Shown: positions 1-7,434, counted from the stretch's first letter. The stretch is 24,576 nt of DNA from Planctomycetota bacterium (GCA_003644265.1 QNBX01000057.1:1-24576); one strand, 5' to 3'. The notes: generated from the letters alone by a model not told the origin. Numbers and translations are program-made.

Positions 1-124
1 CCTCTCCACCTCTCCACCTCTCCACCTCTCCACCTCTCCACCTCTCCACCTCTCCACCTCTCCACCTCTCCACCTCTCCACCTCTCCACCTCTCCACCTC
101 TCCACCTCTCCACCTCTCCACCTC
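1..124. repeat. 8-bp tandem repeat (CTCTCCAC)n, about 15.5 copies
   Basis: The octamer CTCTCCAC repeats without a visible mismatch from the first base of the window to about position 124, so the array probably extends beyond the left edge. It ends 10 bp before the GTG of the threonine dehydrogenase gene. The unit length is not a multiple of 3, and no frame through the array contains a stop codon. On the minus strand each unit supplies two GG doublets (GGTGGAGA), so a two-tetrad G-quadruplex is conceivable; that part is inference. Confidence 0.95.
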
Positions 125-134
125 GGACATCCTC

Positions 135-1133
135 GTGACGACAGCTCTGGTCATCGGCGCCGGCGGACAGATCGGCAGCGATCTCATCCCTGCCCTGCAG
201 CAAGCGGGTCACGAGACCTGGATGGTGGACCTGCGCCCCCCGGAGCAGACCGCCGGCGGCGCGCAGCTGGCCGAGGCCATGGCGGGCCACCCCGGCTGGC
301 GCGAGCGCTGGATCACCGCGGACGCCGCCTCGCCGGAGCTGGCCGCGATCATTGAACGCGTGCAGCCGCAGCTCGTGTTTCACCTGGCGGCCCTGCTCTC
401 GGCCACCGGCGAGCAGAAACCAGGGCTGTGCTGGCACGTCAACATGGACTCGCTGCGGGTCGCGCTCGACACGCTGGACGCGCAGCGGGGTCGGCCGGTG
501 CTGGTCTGGCCGAGCTCCATCGCCGCCTTCGGCCCCATGCCCGACGGCCCCTCGTTCGCCGGTCGCGAGCGCGTACCCAACGAGTTCCCGCTGCTGCCGC
601 GCACCATGTACGGCGTGACCAAGGTGGCCGGCGAACTGCTGGGAAGCTGGTACGCCGAACAGCGTCAGGTCGACTTCCGCAGCCTGCGCTTTCCGGGCCT
701 GCTGTCCGCCACCGAGCCCGGCGGCGGCAGCAGCGACTACGCCAACCAGATGTACTTCGCCGCCGCGCGCGACGAGCCCACGGTCTCAGTCTTCGTGCGC
801 GAGGACACGCGCATCCCGTTCATGCACATGTCCGACGCCGTGGCGTCCCTGCTGGCCCTGGCCCGCGCCGACGAGCAACGACTCACGCGCCGGGTCTACA
901 ACGTCTCGTCGTTCGCGCCCACCGCCAGCGAGATCTCCGCCTCCATCCGTCGCGCCGGTAAACACCTGGCCGTGGCTTGGCTGCCCGACCATCGTCAGGC
1001 CTTCGTGGACAGCTGGCCCGACGATGTGGACGACGGCCCGGCGCGCAAGGACTGGAGCTTCGCTCCCGCGCTGGACCTGGACGGCACCACCGCGCGACTG
1101 CTGAGCGAGATCAAGGCGCTGTCGACGGTCTGA
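135..1133 (+). CDS. SDR-family L-threonine 3-dehydrogenase
   Basis: This is a probable NAD-dependent L-threonine 3-dehydrogenase of the extended short-chain dehydrogenase type, 332 aa. It would oxidise threonine to 2-amino-3-ketobutyrate in the cytoplasm. The N-terminal Rossmann loop GAGGQIG is at residues 8-14, the Ser-Ser of the active site near 127-128, and the catalytic Tyr159-x-x-x-Lys163 pair lies in YGVTK. GxxGQIG followed by YGVTKVAGE is typical of this SDR threonine dehydrogenase branch rather than of sugar epimerases, and the length fits. The gene faces kbl, the enzyme for the next step, across an 18-bp gap, which strongly supports the assignment. The GTG at 135 puts the Rossmann strand at the expected distance from the N-terminus. 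No clear Shine-Dalgarno is visible, and the frame stays open upstream through the octamer repeat, so the start is not certain. The alternative is another NAD-dependent epimerase/dehydratase. Confidence 0.85.
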   Translation: MTTALVIGAGGQIGSDLIPALQQAGHETWMVDLRPPEQTAGGAQLAEAMAGHPGWRERWITADAASPELAAIIERVQPQLVFHLAALLSATGEQKPGLCWHVNMDSLRVALDTLDAQRGRPVLVWPSSIAAFGPMPDGPSFAGRERVPNEFPLLPRTMYGVTKVAGELLGSWYAEQRQVDFRSLRFPGLLSATEPGGGSSDYANQMYFAAARDEPTVSVFVREDTRIPFMHMSDAVASLLALARADEQRLTRRVYNVSSFAPTASEISASIRRAGKHLAVAWLPDHRQAFVDSWPDDVDDGPARKDWSFAPALDLDGTTARLLSEIKALSTV

Positions 1134-1151
1134 GCCTCGGGACGCGCTCCC

Positions 1152-2360
1152 TCAACTCAGCACGCCGTGTGCTCGGCCCACCTTGATGAAGGCGGCGATG
1201 GCGCGGTCGACATCGTCGCTGGAGTGCGCTGCGCTGAGCTGCACGCGGATGCGCGCCTGGCCGCGCGGCACCACAGGGAAGCAGAAGCCGATCACATAGA
1301 TGCCCTGCTCGAGCATGTCGGCGGCCATGGCCGTGGCCAGCTTGGCGTCGCCCAACATGACCGGCACGATGGGATGCACGCCGGGGCGGATGTCGAAGCC
1401 CGCCTCCGTCATGCCGCTGCGGAAGCGCGTCGTGTTGGCGCGCAGCTGATCGCGCAGCTCGTTGCTGCCGCTGATCAAGTCGAGCGCCTTGAGCGACGCG
1501 CCCACGATCATGGGCGCCACCGAGTTGCTGAACAGGTACGGGCGGCTGCGCTGGCGCAGCAGGTCGACCACGGCCCGCGGCCCGGCGGTGAAGCCGCCGC
1601 TGGCGCCGCCCAGCGCCTTGCCCAGGGTGCTGGTGAGGATGGACACGCGCCCCATGACGCCGCAGTGCTCGGGCGTGCCGCGGCCGCCCTGGCCCACGAA
1701 ACCCGTGGCGTGCGAGTCGTCCACCAGCACCAGCGCGTCGTGGGCCTCGGCCAGCTCGCAGAGCTTGTCGAGCCGGGCGATGTCGCCGTCCATGGAGAAC
1801 ACGCCATCGGTGACCACCAGCCGCGTGCGCGCGCCGGACGCCGCCTTCAGACAACGCTCCAGATCCTGCATGTCGTCGTGTGCGTAGCGATGACGCTGGG
1901 CCTTGCACAGCCGGATGCCGTCGATGATCGAGGCGTGGTTGAGCGCGTCGGAGATGATGGCGTCCTCGTCGGTCAGCAGCGTCTCGAACACACCGCCGTT
2001 GGCGTCGAAGCAGGACGTGTAGAGGATCGCGTCCTCGAAGCCGAGGAACTCGGCCAGGCGCCGCTCCAGTTCGCGGTGCGGCGTCTGCGTGCCGCAGATG
2101 AAGCGCACCGATGAGAGGCCGTAGCCGTAGTGCTCCAGGGCCTCGTGCGCCGCCGCGATCAGGTCCGGGTGGCTGGAGAGCCCCAGGTAGTTGTTGGCGC
2201 AGAAGTTGAGCACGTCGCTGCTTCCGGCGCCGCCATCCGACACCGCGATGTGGCTGCCCTGGGGCCCGGTGATGAGCCGCTCGGTCTTGTACGTGCCGGC
2301 CTCGCGGCTGGCATCGAGCTCGGACTGCAGGCGCTCGATGAACCCTTGCGTGGCGACCAT
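1152..2360 (-). CDS. kbl: 2-amino-3-ketobutyrate CoA ligase (glycine C-acetyltransferase)
   Basis: A PLP-dependent enzyme of the alpha-oxoamine synthase family, 402 aa, that cleaves 2-amino-3-ketobutyrate with CoA to glycine and acetyl-CoA. It resembles E. coli Kbl along its whole length: [10 protein letters not shown] near residues 52-61, SVRFICGTQ near 84-92, [12 protein letters not shown] near 137-148, DDSHATGF at 214-221, and the PLP-binding lysine at about K248 in [13 protein letters not shown]. The C-terminal [11 protein letters not shown] stretch is also conserved. The ATG at 2360 is chosen because a strong GGAGGAG lies just upstream and the protein then aligns with Kbl from its N-terminus. 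An in-frame ATG 23 codons further up would add an Ala/Arg-rich tail not found in the family. The gene converges with the threonine dehydrogenase, so the two pathway genes have separate promoters. Confidence 0.97.
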   Translation of the reverse strand: MVATQGFIERLQSELDASREAGTYKTERLITGPQGSHIAVSDGGAGSSDVLNFCANNYLGLSSHPDLIAAAHEALEHYGYGLSSVRFICGTQTPHRELERRLAEFLGFEDAILYTSCFDANGGVFETLLTDEDAIISDALNHASIIDGIRLCKAQRHRYAHDDMQDLERCLKAASGARTRLVVTDGVFSMDGDIARLDKLCELAEAHDALVLVDDSHATGFVGQGGRGTPEHCGVMGRVSILTSTLGKALGGASGGFTAGPRAVVDLLRQRSRPYLFSNSVAPMIVGASLKALDLISGSNELRDQLRANTTRFRSGMTEAGFDIRPGVHPIVPVMLGDAKLATAMAADMLEQGIYVIGFCFPVVPRGQARIRVQLSAAHSSDDVDRAIAAFIKVGRAHGVLS

Positions 2361-2550
2361 GGTGCTCTCCTCCGGGGGCGCGGCGCGCGGCGCCAACAGG
2401 GCGCGAGCGGACGCGGGGCGCGCGATCATAACGGCCGCGGGGCCGATCAGCGAGCCGTCGACAGCGGCACGGCAGCCTCCGCCCGGCGCGCCGCTCGTCG
2501 ACCGGGCGCTGGCGCAGCGTCAGACCGTGGCGGCCGCTCGTCGGCGCGCC
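2361..2550. other. Intergenic region upstream of kbl
   Basis: These 190 bp lie between the kbl start and the stop of the ThuA-like gene, which is transcribed toward kbl on the same strand. Apart from the kbl ribosome binding site I see no convincing promoter, hairpin or small gene. Long frames here on either strand have no recognisable protein content. Confidence 0.5.
2367..2373 (-). promoter_or_regulatory. Ribosome binding site of kbl
   Basis: On the minus strand GGAGGAG lies 6 nt before the ATG at 2360. It decides the kbl start against the upstream in-frame ATG at 2429. Confidence 0.75.
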
Positions 2551-3726
2551 TCAGCGTGCGCGCGGCGGCCAGGCCAGGTCCGACGGGCGCAGCCCCTCGC
2601 GCGCGCCCCCGAAGGCGAAGGGTGTGGGCTCGAAGCGGCCTACCAGCCCGACCTCGGCGCGGGTGGGCGGCTCCAGGCCCAGGCCCCAGAAGACGGCGTT
2701 CACCAGCAGCCGGCGCGTGCCCTCGAAGGCCAGGTCCTGGCTGGCGCCCAGGGTTGTGGTCACCAGCCGCCGCGGACGACCGGAGCCCGGCGCCGACTCG
2801 CGGCACCAGACGACCGGCATGAGCGGGTCGTTCTGCGCGCCGGACGCGGGCGCGGCGCCGGGCGTCAGCCCCTGCAGCACCTGCCCCAGCACGAGCGGCG
2901 TGCAGCCCTCGGGCAGCGGCAGGCGCACGCGGTAGACGTCGGTGGCGCCGAACACGTCGCCATCGGCGAGGCCGGCCAGCACCGGGTGCCCCGAGGCGCC
3001 GGGCGCGATCAGACCGCGCGTGCCCTGCACGCCGTGCCGCCCGTGGTGCGCGATCCAGGTCTCCCCCAGCACCTGCCGCCCGAAGCCGCCCTCCCAGCCC
3101 GGCGCCGAGCTGTTCCAGGTCCAGTGGGCATAGCTGCTCTCGGCGCTCAGGGCGAAAGCGTGGGTGGAGGTGCGCAGGGCCAGCAGCGGCCCGCCACGCT
3201 CGATGTAGCGCGCGATGGGAGCCATCTGCTCGTCGGGCAGGTCGCGGAAACGCGTGAACAGCACCATCAGGTCGGCGTCGTCCAGCGCCGACAGCCCGGG
3301 GATGTTGTCGTTCACGTCGGGATCGATCAGGCCCTGCTCATCCACGGCGAACAGCACCGTGCAGGTGAAGCCGTGGTGCTCGGCCAGCAGGCGCGCCAGC
3401 TGGGGCAGGGTCTCCTCGCTGCGGTACTCCTCGTCGCCGCTCACCAGCACGATGTGACGGCCGACGCCCGGGCCGGCCTTGCCCCGCACCACGATCCAGG
3501 GCCCGGCGGGATCGGGCACGCGCGAGGCGGCTTCGGGGTCGCCCGCGGCAGCATCCTGGACAGCGCTGGCCGGCGCGGCGGCCTGCGCCACGTCCGGAGC
3601 AGGCTCTGGCGGGCCGTTCGACGAGCCGCTGGCGGCCGCGCCGGTGGCAGCACAGCCCGTCATCAGCAGCGGCAGCATCAGAGCGGACAGCCCGCGGGCC
3701 AGCTTCCGTGTGCGTCGTGTGGTCAT
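2551..3726 (-). CDS. Lipoprotein with ThuA-like domain
   Basis: A 391-aa exported protein. Residues 1-24 form a lipoprotein signal: a basic start (TTRRTRK), a hydrophobic stretch, and the lipobox LMTGC with Cys25. A low-complexity Ala/Pro/Gly linker follows to about residue 75. The rest fits the ThuA-like (trehalose-utilisation, class I glutamine-amidotransferase-like fold) family: a first strand HIVLVSGDEEYRSEE, then ADLMVLFTRFRDL, a GGPLLALRTSTHAF segment, WIAHHGRHG, and a late GATDVYRVR. In planctomycetes such domains are common in secreted proteins whose substrates are mostly unknown, so no reaction is assigned. The ATG at 3726 gives the n-region directly; longer versions of the frame run into the divergent repair gene. 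It is divergent from that gene with a gap of about 130 bp. The family call is fairly sure; anchoring in the outer or inner membrane cannot be decided. Confidence 0.75.
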   Translation of the reverse strand: MTTRRTRKLARGLSALMLPLLMTGCAATGAAASGSSNGPPEPAPDVAQAAAPASAVQDAAAGDPEAASRVPDPAGPWIVVRGKAGPGVGRHIVLVSGDEEYRSEETLPQLARLLAEHHGFTCTVLFAVDEQGLIDPDVNDNIPGLSALDDADLMVLFTRFRDLPDEQMAPIARYIERGGPLLALRTSTHAFALSAESSYAHWTWNSSAPGWEGGFGRQVLGETWIAHHGRHGVQGTRGLIAPGASGHPVLAGLADGDVFGATDVYRVRLPLPEGCTPLVLGQVLQGLTPGAAPASGAQNDPLMPVVWCRESAPGSGRPRRLVTTTLGASQDLAFEGTRRLLVNAVFWGLGLEPPTRAEVGLVGRFEPTPFAFGGAREGLRPSDLAWPPRAR

Positions 3727-3858
3727 GACCCCATGGAGCCGCCCGGCCCCGTGCTTGTCAAGCCGCTCGCACGGCGGCAGGCTGGAGCACATGCGGGTGG
3801 AGCCGCCCCCTGCCGCCCGCTGCCGCCCCTGTCTCGCCCGTGCCCGCCGGAGGCCTGC

Positions 3859-4233
3859 ATGGCCAAGCGCTCGCGCTACGACCCCGTGATCCACGGCCCG
3901 CGCCGGGTGGTGGGAGAGGGTTTCCACCGACAGGTGTACGACCACGTGCGCGCGGTGCCCGCCGGCAAGCTCACCACCTACGGCGACGTGGCCCAGGCGC
4001 TCGGCCACGCGGGCGTGGCGCGTCAGGTTGGCTGGGCCCTGGCTGCGCTACGAGAAACGCACGACGACGTGCCCTGGCAGCGCGTGGTCAACGCCCGCGG
4101 CGAGCTGAGCCGACGCGCCGACGGCCGCCCCGACGCCACCCAGGCCGCCCTGCTGGCCGCCGAGGGCGTGGACCTCAACGACAAGGGCCGGGTGCAGGAC
4201 TTCGCCGCACATCGTCACGTCTTTGAGAGCTGA
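3859..4233 (+). CDS. Alkyltransferase-like protein (MGMT family, no active-site Cys)
   Basis: A 124-aa protein of the DNA-binding domain family of O6-alkylguanine-DNA alkyltransferases. The family's winged-helix region is clear: VYDHVRAVPAGKLTTYGDVAQALG near residues 26-49, then RQVGWAL and VPWQRVVNARGELS near 71-84. Real alkyltransferases have a reactive cysteine in PCHR; here the motif is PWQR. That makes it an ATL protein, known in E. coli (YbaZ) and fission yeast (Atl1) to bind alkylated guanine without repairing it and to direct the lesion to nucleotide excision repair. The size matches free-standing ATLs. GGAGG lies 6 bp before the ATG at 3859 and fixes the start; the frame is open far upstream, but that part is the antisense of the ThuA-like gene. 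It appears to be a single-gene unit, divergent from that gene and convergent with the DUF493 gene. Confidence 0.9.
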   Translation: MAKRSRYDPVIHGPRRVVGEGFHRQVYDHVRAVPAGKLTTYGDVAQALGHAGVARQVGWALAALRETHDDVPWQRVVNARGELSRRADGRPDATQAALLAAEGVDLNDKGRVQDFAAHRHVFES

Positions 4234-4331
4234 GCGCCGGCCGACACACCTCTGCGACCCTGCGACCCCACGGCCCGCGCGCTGCCGATCGCACCTGCGC
4301 AGCGGCCCACGGCGGAGCGCCCCCGCGCCCG

Positions 4332-4604
4332 TCAGAGCACGAAGGCCACGTCCTCGTGCCAGCTGAGCTGATAGAAGATCGAGAGCCGCGTGTCCTCGTC
4401 CGGCACCAACACGTTGAGGTCGATCGAGCGGTACTTGCCGCTGCGACTGGTGTTGCCGTCGGCCACGGTGTACTCGCGGTCTCCCAGCAGCGTGGCCACC
4501 ACCGCGCGCAGCGTCAGGCCATCGCGCCCGATGACGCGATAACGCCAGCGACACGGGTACTCGATGTCCGGACGGCCGTCGAGTGGTTCAACCAAAGCAG
4601 GCAT
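4332..4604 (-). CDS. YbeD-like DUF493 protein
   Basis: A 90-aa protein matching the YbeD/DUF493 family across nearly its full length. The family's ferredoxin-like alpha-beta fold is suggested by YPCRWRYRVIGRDG (first strand), a helix LRAVVATLL, the GKYRSIDLNVLV strand that corresponds to the conserved GNYHS segment of E. coli YbeD, and a final LSWHEDVAFVL resembling the family's typical ending. The domain resembles small regulatory ACT-like domains. Its molecular role is not established, so none is given. The start at 4604 is the only good ATG; the ribosome binding site is weak. It stands alone: about 115 bp downstream of the membrane methyltransferase stop on the same strand, and convergent with the ATL gene. 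Confidence 0.82.
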   Translation of the reverse strand: MPALVEPLDGRPDIEYPCRWRYRVIGRDGLTLRAVVATLLGDREYTVADGNTSRSGKYRSIDLNVLVPDEDTRLSIFYQLSWHEDVAFVL

Positions 4605-4719
4605 CCGAGGGAGTGTGCGTGGCGCCGCCAGCGCGAGGGCGACACCAGCGGTGTCCCTTCATGTGTAGTCCAGGTTGCGGCCCCGCGCCAATAGTCAGCC
4701 CTCGACGAGCCCTCAGAAC

Positions 4720-5538
4720 TCAGGCGCGCCGCTTCAGGAACGGGATCAGCTTGGGCACGCGGCGCTGGTAGGCGGCGTAGGCCTCGCCGTGCTCCGCCAC
4801 CAGGTCGCGCTCCTCCACCACGGTGCCCAGCAAGAAGACGTACAGGCTGATCACGAGGGCGAACTGCAGCTGCCCCCAGGTCATGTGCGGCGTGCACCAG
4901 AACGCGATCAGGAAGCCCAGCAGCAGCGGGTGGCGCACCATGCGGTAGAGCCAGTTCTCCTGGAACACGGGCTTGGTGTAGGGCACGCCGCGCGCGTGCA
5001 TCGCCACCTGCCGCAGGCCGAACAGGTCGAAGTGATCGATCAGGAAGCTGGACAGCAGCACCAGCCCCCAGCCCAGGGCCGATCCGGCCCACAGGGCCGC
5101 GGCGGCGGCGCCATCCAGGTGCCAGACCACGCCGGTCAGCGGCTGCCATTGCCAGAAGATCAGCCCCAGCAGCAGGCAGGTCGCGAGCACGAAGGTGCTG
5201 CGCTCCGCGGCCGCGGGGATGAGGGCGGTCCAGCGCGCCTTGAAGGCCGGCCGCGCCATGATGGTGTGCTGCACGGCGAACAGCGCCAGCAGGCCGGCGT
5301 TCACCAGCAGCGCCCGCCACACGCTGGCGGGCTGCGCGCCGTCGTTGATGCCCTTGGGCACCAGCGCCCCGGCCACGAAGCCAATGGCGTACAGGAAGGT
5401 GCCCAGGAACAGGGCGTAGACGGCCACCCCGTAGATCAGCACGAGCGCTCGTTGAAGCCCTCCGGCGGGTTGGTGGCTAGAGGCGTGCACGAGGCACTCC
5501 CGGGTGGCTGGGGACTGCAGGGCAATGGTCGAGGACAT
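4720..5538 (-). CDS. Membrane methyltransferase, MddA / isoprenylcysteine methyltransferase-like
   Basis: A 272-aa polytopic membrane protein with about five or six hydrophobic segments, starting near residues 31-56, 76-92 and 114-131. The conserved features are an FLIDHFDLFGLRQV stretch, then LYRMVRHPLLLGFLIAFW, GTVVEERDLVAEHGEAYAAY and RRVPKLIPF. RHP and the downstream EE...Y...Y are the hallmark of the isoprenylcysteine carboxyl methyltransferase-like family. The HFDLFGLRQV form is what I know from MddA, which methylates methanethiol to dimethyl sulfide with S-adenosylmethionine. NnrU-like proteins are related, so the substrate stays uncertain. The ATG at 5538 is preceded by a CGGGAG-type ribosome binding site. 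It lies about 145 bp downstream of znuB on the same strand, far enough to be a separate unit. No sulfur-metabolism gene is adjacent. Confidence 0.72.
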   Translation of the reverse strand: MSSTIALQSPATRECLVHASSHQPAGGLQRALVLIYGVAVYALFLGTFLYAIGFVAGALVPKGINDGAQPASVWRALLVNAGLLALFAVQHTIMARPAFKARWTALIPAAAERSTFVLATCLLLGLIFWQWQPLTGVVWHLDGAAAAALWAGSALGWGLVLLSSFLIDHFDLFGLRQVAMHARGVPYTKPVFQENWLYRMVRHPLLLGFLIAFWCTPHMTWGQLQFALVISLYVFLLGTVVEERDLVAEHGEAYAAYQRRVPKLIPFLKRRA

Positions 5539-5683
5539 GAGACGGCTCCCGTCGGGATCGCTGGTGGGCGAGAGTCAGGTCCTCGCCCGTCATCATCCCA
5601 TGGCGCAGACCGGGGCCCGGAGCTGCCACGACAATCTGCCCCCCCCCCGGGCAGCCCGAAGCCGACAGCCTCCGCGCGGGCTG
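5539..5683. other. Intergenic region with a C10 homopolymer
   Basis: These 145 bp lie between the znuB stop and the start of the membrane methyltransferase, both on the minus strand. They contain a run of ten C at about 5639-5648. No clear terminator hairpin with a T-tract is seen after znuB. Confidence 0.5.
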
Positions 5684-6520
5684 CTAGCGGCCCGAGCGCG
5701 ACCCAGGCAGCAGCCGCTCCAGGCCATGCACCAGCAACGACAGCATGACCACCACCGGGCCGTCAGGCAGGTCGACCCGCAACAGCTGACTCAACTGTAC
5801 GGAGAGCACCAGCCCGCCGCAGGTGATGACCGCGCACAGGACCGTGGCCAGCAGCATCATGCGCGCGAGGTCGTCGGTGCGGCGCCGCGCGGTGGCGGCC
5901 GGCACCGTCAGCAGGGCGATGGCCAGCACGATGCCCACCACGCGCACCACGGCCACCACCGCCAGGGCCGTGAGCGCCATGAGCATGTGCCGCATGAGCC
6001 GCACCGGCAGCCCGGAGGCCCGGGCGAACTCCACGTCGAAGGCCATGGCGCGCAGCGGGGCGAAGCGCCACCAGACCACCCCCAGCACCACCGCATCGAG
6101 GGCCGCCAGCAGCCACAGGTGCGCGCCGGACGCCAGCGACACGCTGCCAAACAGGTACTCCTCCAGCTCGCCGTGTTGCTCCGGCGCCAGGGAGAGCAGC
6201 AGCACGCCCAGGGCCATGCCGCCGGCCCAGGTCATGGAGACCAGCGTGTCGAAGCCGGCCAGCTTGCGGTGCTCGGCCTCGGCCAGCACGGCCCCGCACA
6301 GCACGGCGAAACCCAGCGCGCCGGCCAGGGGCGAGAGGCCCACGAACCACGCCAGGCCCACGCCTCCCAGGGCCGCGTGGGAGAGCCCGCCCGCTACGGA
6401 TGACGCACGCCGCACCAGCACCAGGCTGCCCACCACGCCGCAGGCCAGGCTGGCCAGCAAGCCCGCCATCAGCGCCGGCGCCAGCTCGCCCGCAGCGCTC
6501 GCCTCGGGCAGGCCGGTCAT
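5684..6520 (-). CDS. Zinc/manganese-type ABC transporter permease (ZnuB-like)
   Basis: A 278-aa inner-membrane permease of the ABC-3 family, probably importing Zn2+ (or Mn2+). It shows about eight hydrophobic segments and the family's landmarks: GVVGSLVLVRRASSVAGGLSHAALGG near residues 28-53, EHRKLAGFDT in a cytoplasmic loop, LFGSVS in mid-protein, AFDVEFARASGLP, and the late VVRVVGIVLAIALLTVPAATA membrane stretch. Its ATG overlaps the stop of the ATPase gene by 4 bp (ATGA), so the two are translationally coupled and almost certainly form one transporter. No periplasmic binding protein gene (znuA type) is within the window, which is unusual because it is normally next door. The metal is inferred mainly from the family and the His-rich tail of the ATPase. 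Confidence 0.88.
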   Translation of the reverse strand: MTGLPEASAAGELAPALMAGLLASLACGVVGSLVLVRRASSVAGGLSHAALGGVGLAWFVGLSPLAGALGFAVLCGAVLAEAEHRKLAGFDTLVSMTWAGGMALGVLLLSLAPEQHGELEEYLFGSVSLASGAHLWLLAALDAVVLGVVWWRFAPLRAMAFDVEFARASGLPVRLMRHMLMALTALAVVAVVRVVGIVLAIALLTVPAATARRRTDDLARMMLLATVLCAVITCGGLVLSVQLSQLLRVDLPDGPVVVMLSLLVHGLERLLPGSRSGR

Positions 6521-7311
6521 GACGGGGCGTCCTGCGGTCCGTGATCGTGATCGTGGCCGCAGTCGGCGCCGTCGTGATCGGGCAGCACCACGTGGGTGTG
6601 CGCGTGCACCACGAAGTCGACCGGGCAGCCGTAGACCTCTTCGACCGTCTCGCGACTGAGCTCCTTGGCGCCGTGGTGCACCAGGCGTCGGTTGAGGCAG
6701 GCGATGGAGTCGACGTGACGGCTCACCACGGCCACGTCGTGAGAGACCAGCAGGATGGTGCGCTCGCCCGCCAGCTCGGCCAGCAGCTCGTGCAGGGTGG
6801 CGGACTGCGGGCCGTCGAGGCTGGCGCCCGGCTCGTCGAGCAGCAGCAGGCGCGGGCGAGCCACCAGCGCCCGCGCGATGAGCACGCGCTGCACCTCGCC
6901 CCCTGACAGGCTGCCCACCTGCCGCGCCGCCAAGGGCGCGAGGCCCACGCGCTGCAAGGCCTCGTCCACCAGCGCCTGATGCTGCGCCCGCGGGTGCTCG
7001 CAGGCCAGCAGGCCGCAAGCCACCACGTCGGCCACGCGGATCGGGAAGTCCGGGTCGAAGCGCGCGAACTGCGGCACCCAACCCACCAGCGGACGGGCCT
7101 GCTTGGGAGACATGCCGAACACCGTCAGGCTGCCGGCGTCGGGCTGCTCGAGCCCCAGGATGCACGCCAACAGCATGGACTTGCCGCCGCCGTTGGGACC
7201 GATGACGCCCACGAACTCGCCCTTGGCCACGGTCAGATCGATCTGATCGAGCACGACGCTGCCGCGCCTGGTCAGCGTCACTCCCGAGAGGTGCAGGGCC
7301 GGCTCGTCCAT
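6517..7311 (-). CDS. Zinc/manganese-type ABC transporter ATP-binding protein (ZnuC-like), His-rich tail
   Basis: A 264-aa ATPase that would drive the adjacent ABC-3 permease. Walker A GPNGGGKS is at residues 38-45, the Q-loop at Q81, the signature LSGGE at 135-139, Walker B LLLLDE at 155-160 and the switch histidine at H191. After the ATPase domain the last 30 or so residues carry seven histidines (about 236, 238, 240, 246, 253, 255, 257), some in HDHDHG, plus a Cys at 251. This suggests a metal-binding sensor or buffer tail and favours zinc. The ATG at 7311 gives a standard family N-terminus; an ATG 13 codons upstream is possible but has no support. The gene is first in the pair and overlaps the permease start by ATGA. 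TACAAC about 10 bp before the start could be a -10 box but has no matching -35, and I recognised no Zur-type palindrome. Confidence 0.9.
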   Translation of the reverse strand: MDEPALHLSGVTLTRRGSVVLDQIDLTVAKGEFVGVIGPNGGGKSMLLACILGLEQPDAGSLTVFGMSPKQARPLVGWVPQFARFDPDFPIRVADVVACGLLACEHPRAQHQALVDEALQRVGLAPLAARQVGSLSGGEVQRVLIARALVARPRLLLLDEPGASLDGPQSATLHELLAELAGERTILLVSHDVAVVSRHVDSIACLNRRLVHHGAKELSRETVEEVYGCPVDFVVHAHTHVVLPDHDGADCGHDHDHGPQDAPS

Positions 7312-7378
7312 GGGGCGGCGTTGTAGCACGGGGGGCCCCGTCGCGCGCATCAGGCGCAGCGCGCCGAGGGCACGCGAA

Positions 7379-7417
7379 CCCCGCGCCGCGCGGGATCACG
7401 CACCACGCGGCGCGGGG
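7379..7417 (-). terminator. Perfect 12-bp inverted repeat, terminator-like
   Basis: CCCCGCGCCGCG at 7379-7390 and its exact complement CGCGGCGCGGGG at 7406-7417 flank a 15-nt loop. It starts 17 bp past the stop of the Gfo/Idh-like gene, where a terminator for the two-gene oxidoreductase operon would be expected. There is no T-tract, so it may be a Rho-dependent or atypical terminator, an mRNA 3'-end stabiliser, or an operator for znuCB, which starts 68 bp further on. Confidence 0.5.
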
Positions 7418-7434
7418 CCGGCGACCCGCAGCTC

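Noticed and set aside
1..124. CRISPR, telomere-like or attachment-site reading of the octamer array
   Set aside because: There are no spacers, no mobile genes and no second copy in the window; a simple tandem repeat explains it.
2191..3858. Long plus-strand extension upstream of the ATL gene
   Set aside because: It is antisense to the ThuA-like lipoprotein; the ATG at 3859 with its ribosome binding site gives a full-length ATL.
4280..4304. Possible terminator hairpin between the convergent ATL and DUF493 genes
   Set aside because: Only a 6-bp stem (CGCTGC/GCAGCG) with a 13-nt loop and no T-tract; not above expectation for this base composition.
5639..5648. C10 homopolymer as a phase-variable tract
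   Set aside because: It is intergenic and about 100 bp from the nearest start, and such runs are also common sequencing errors; recorded only as part of the intergenic region.
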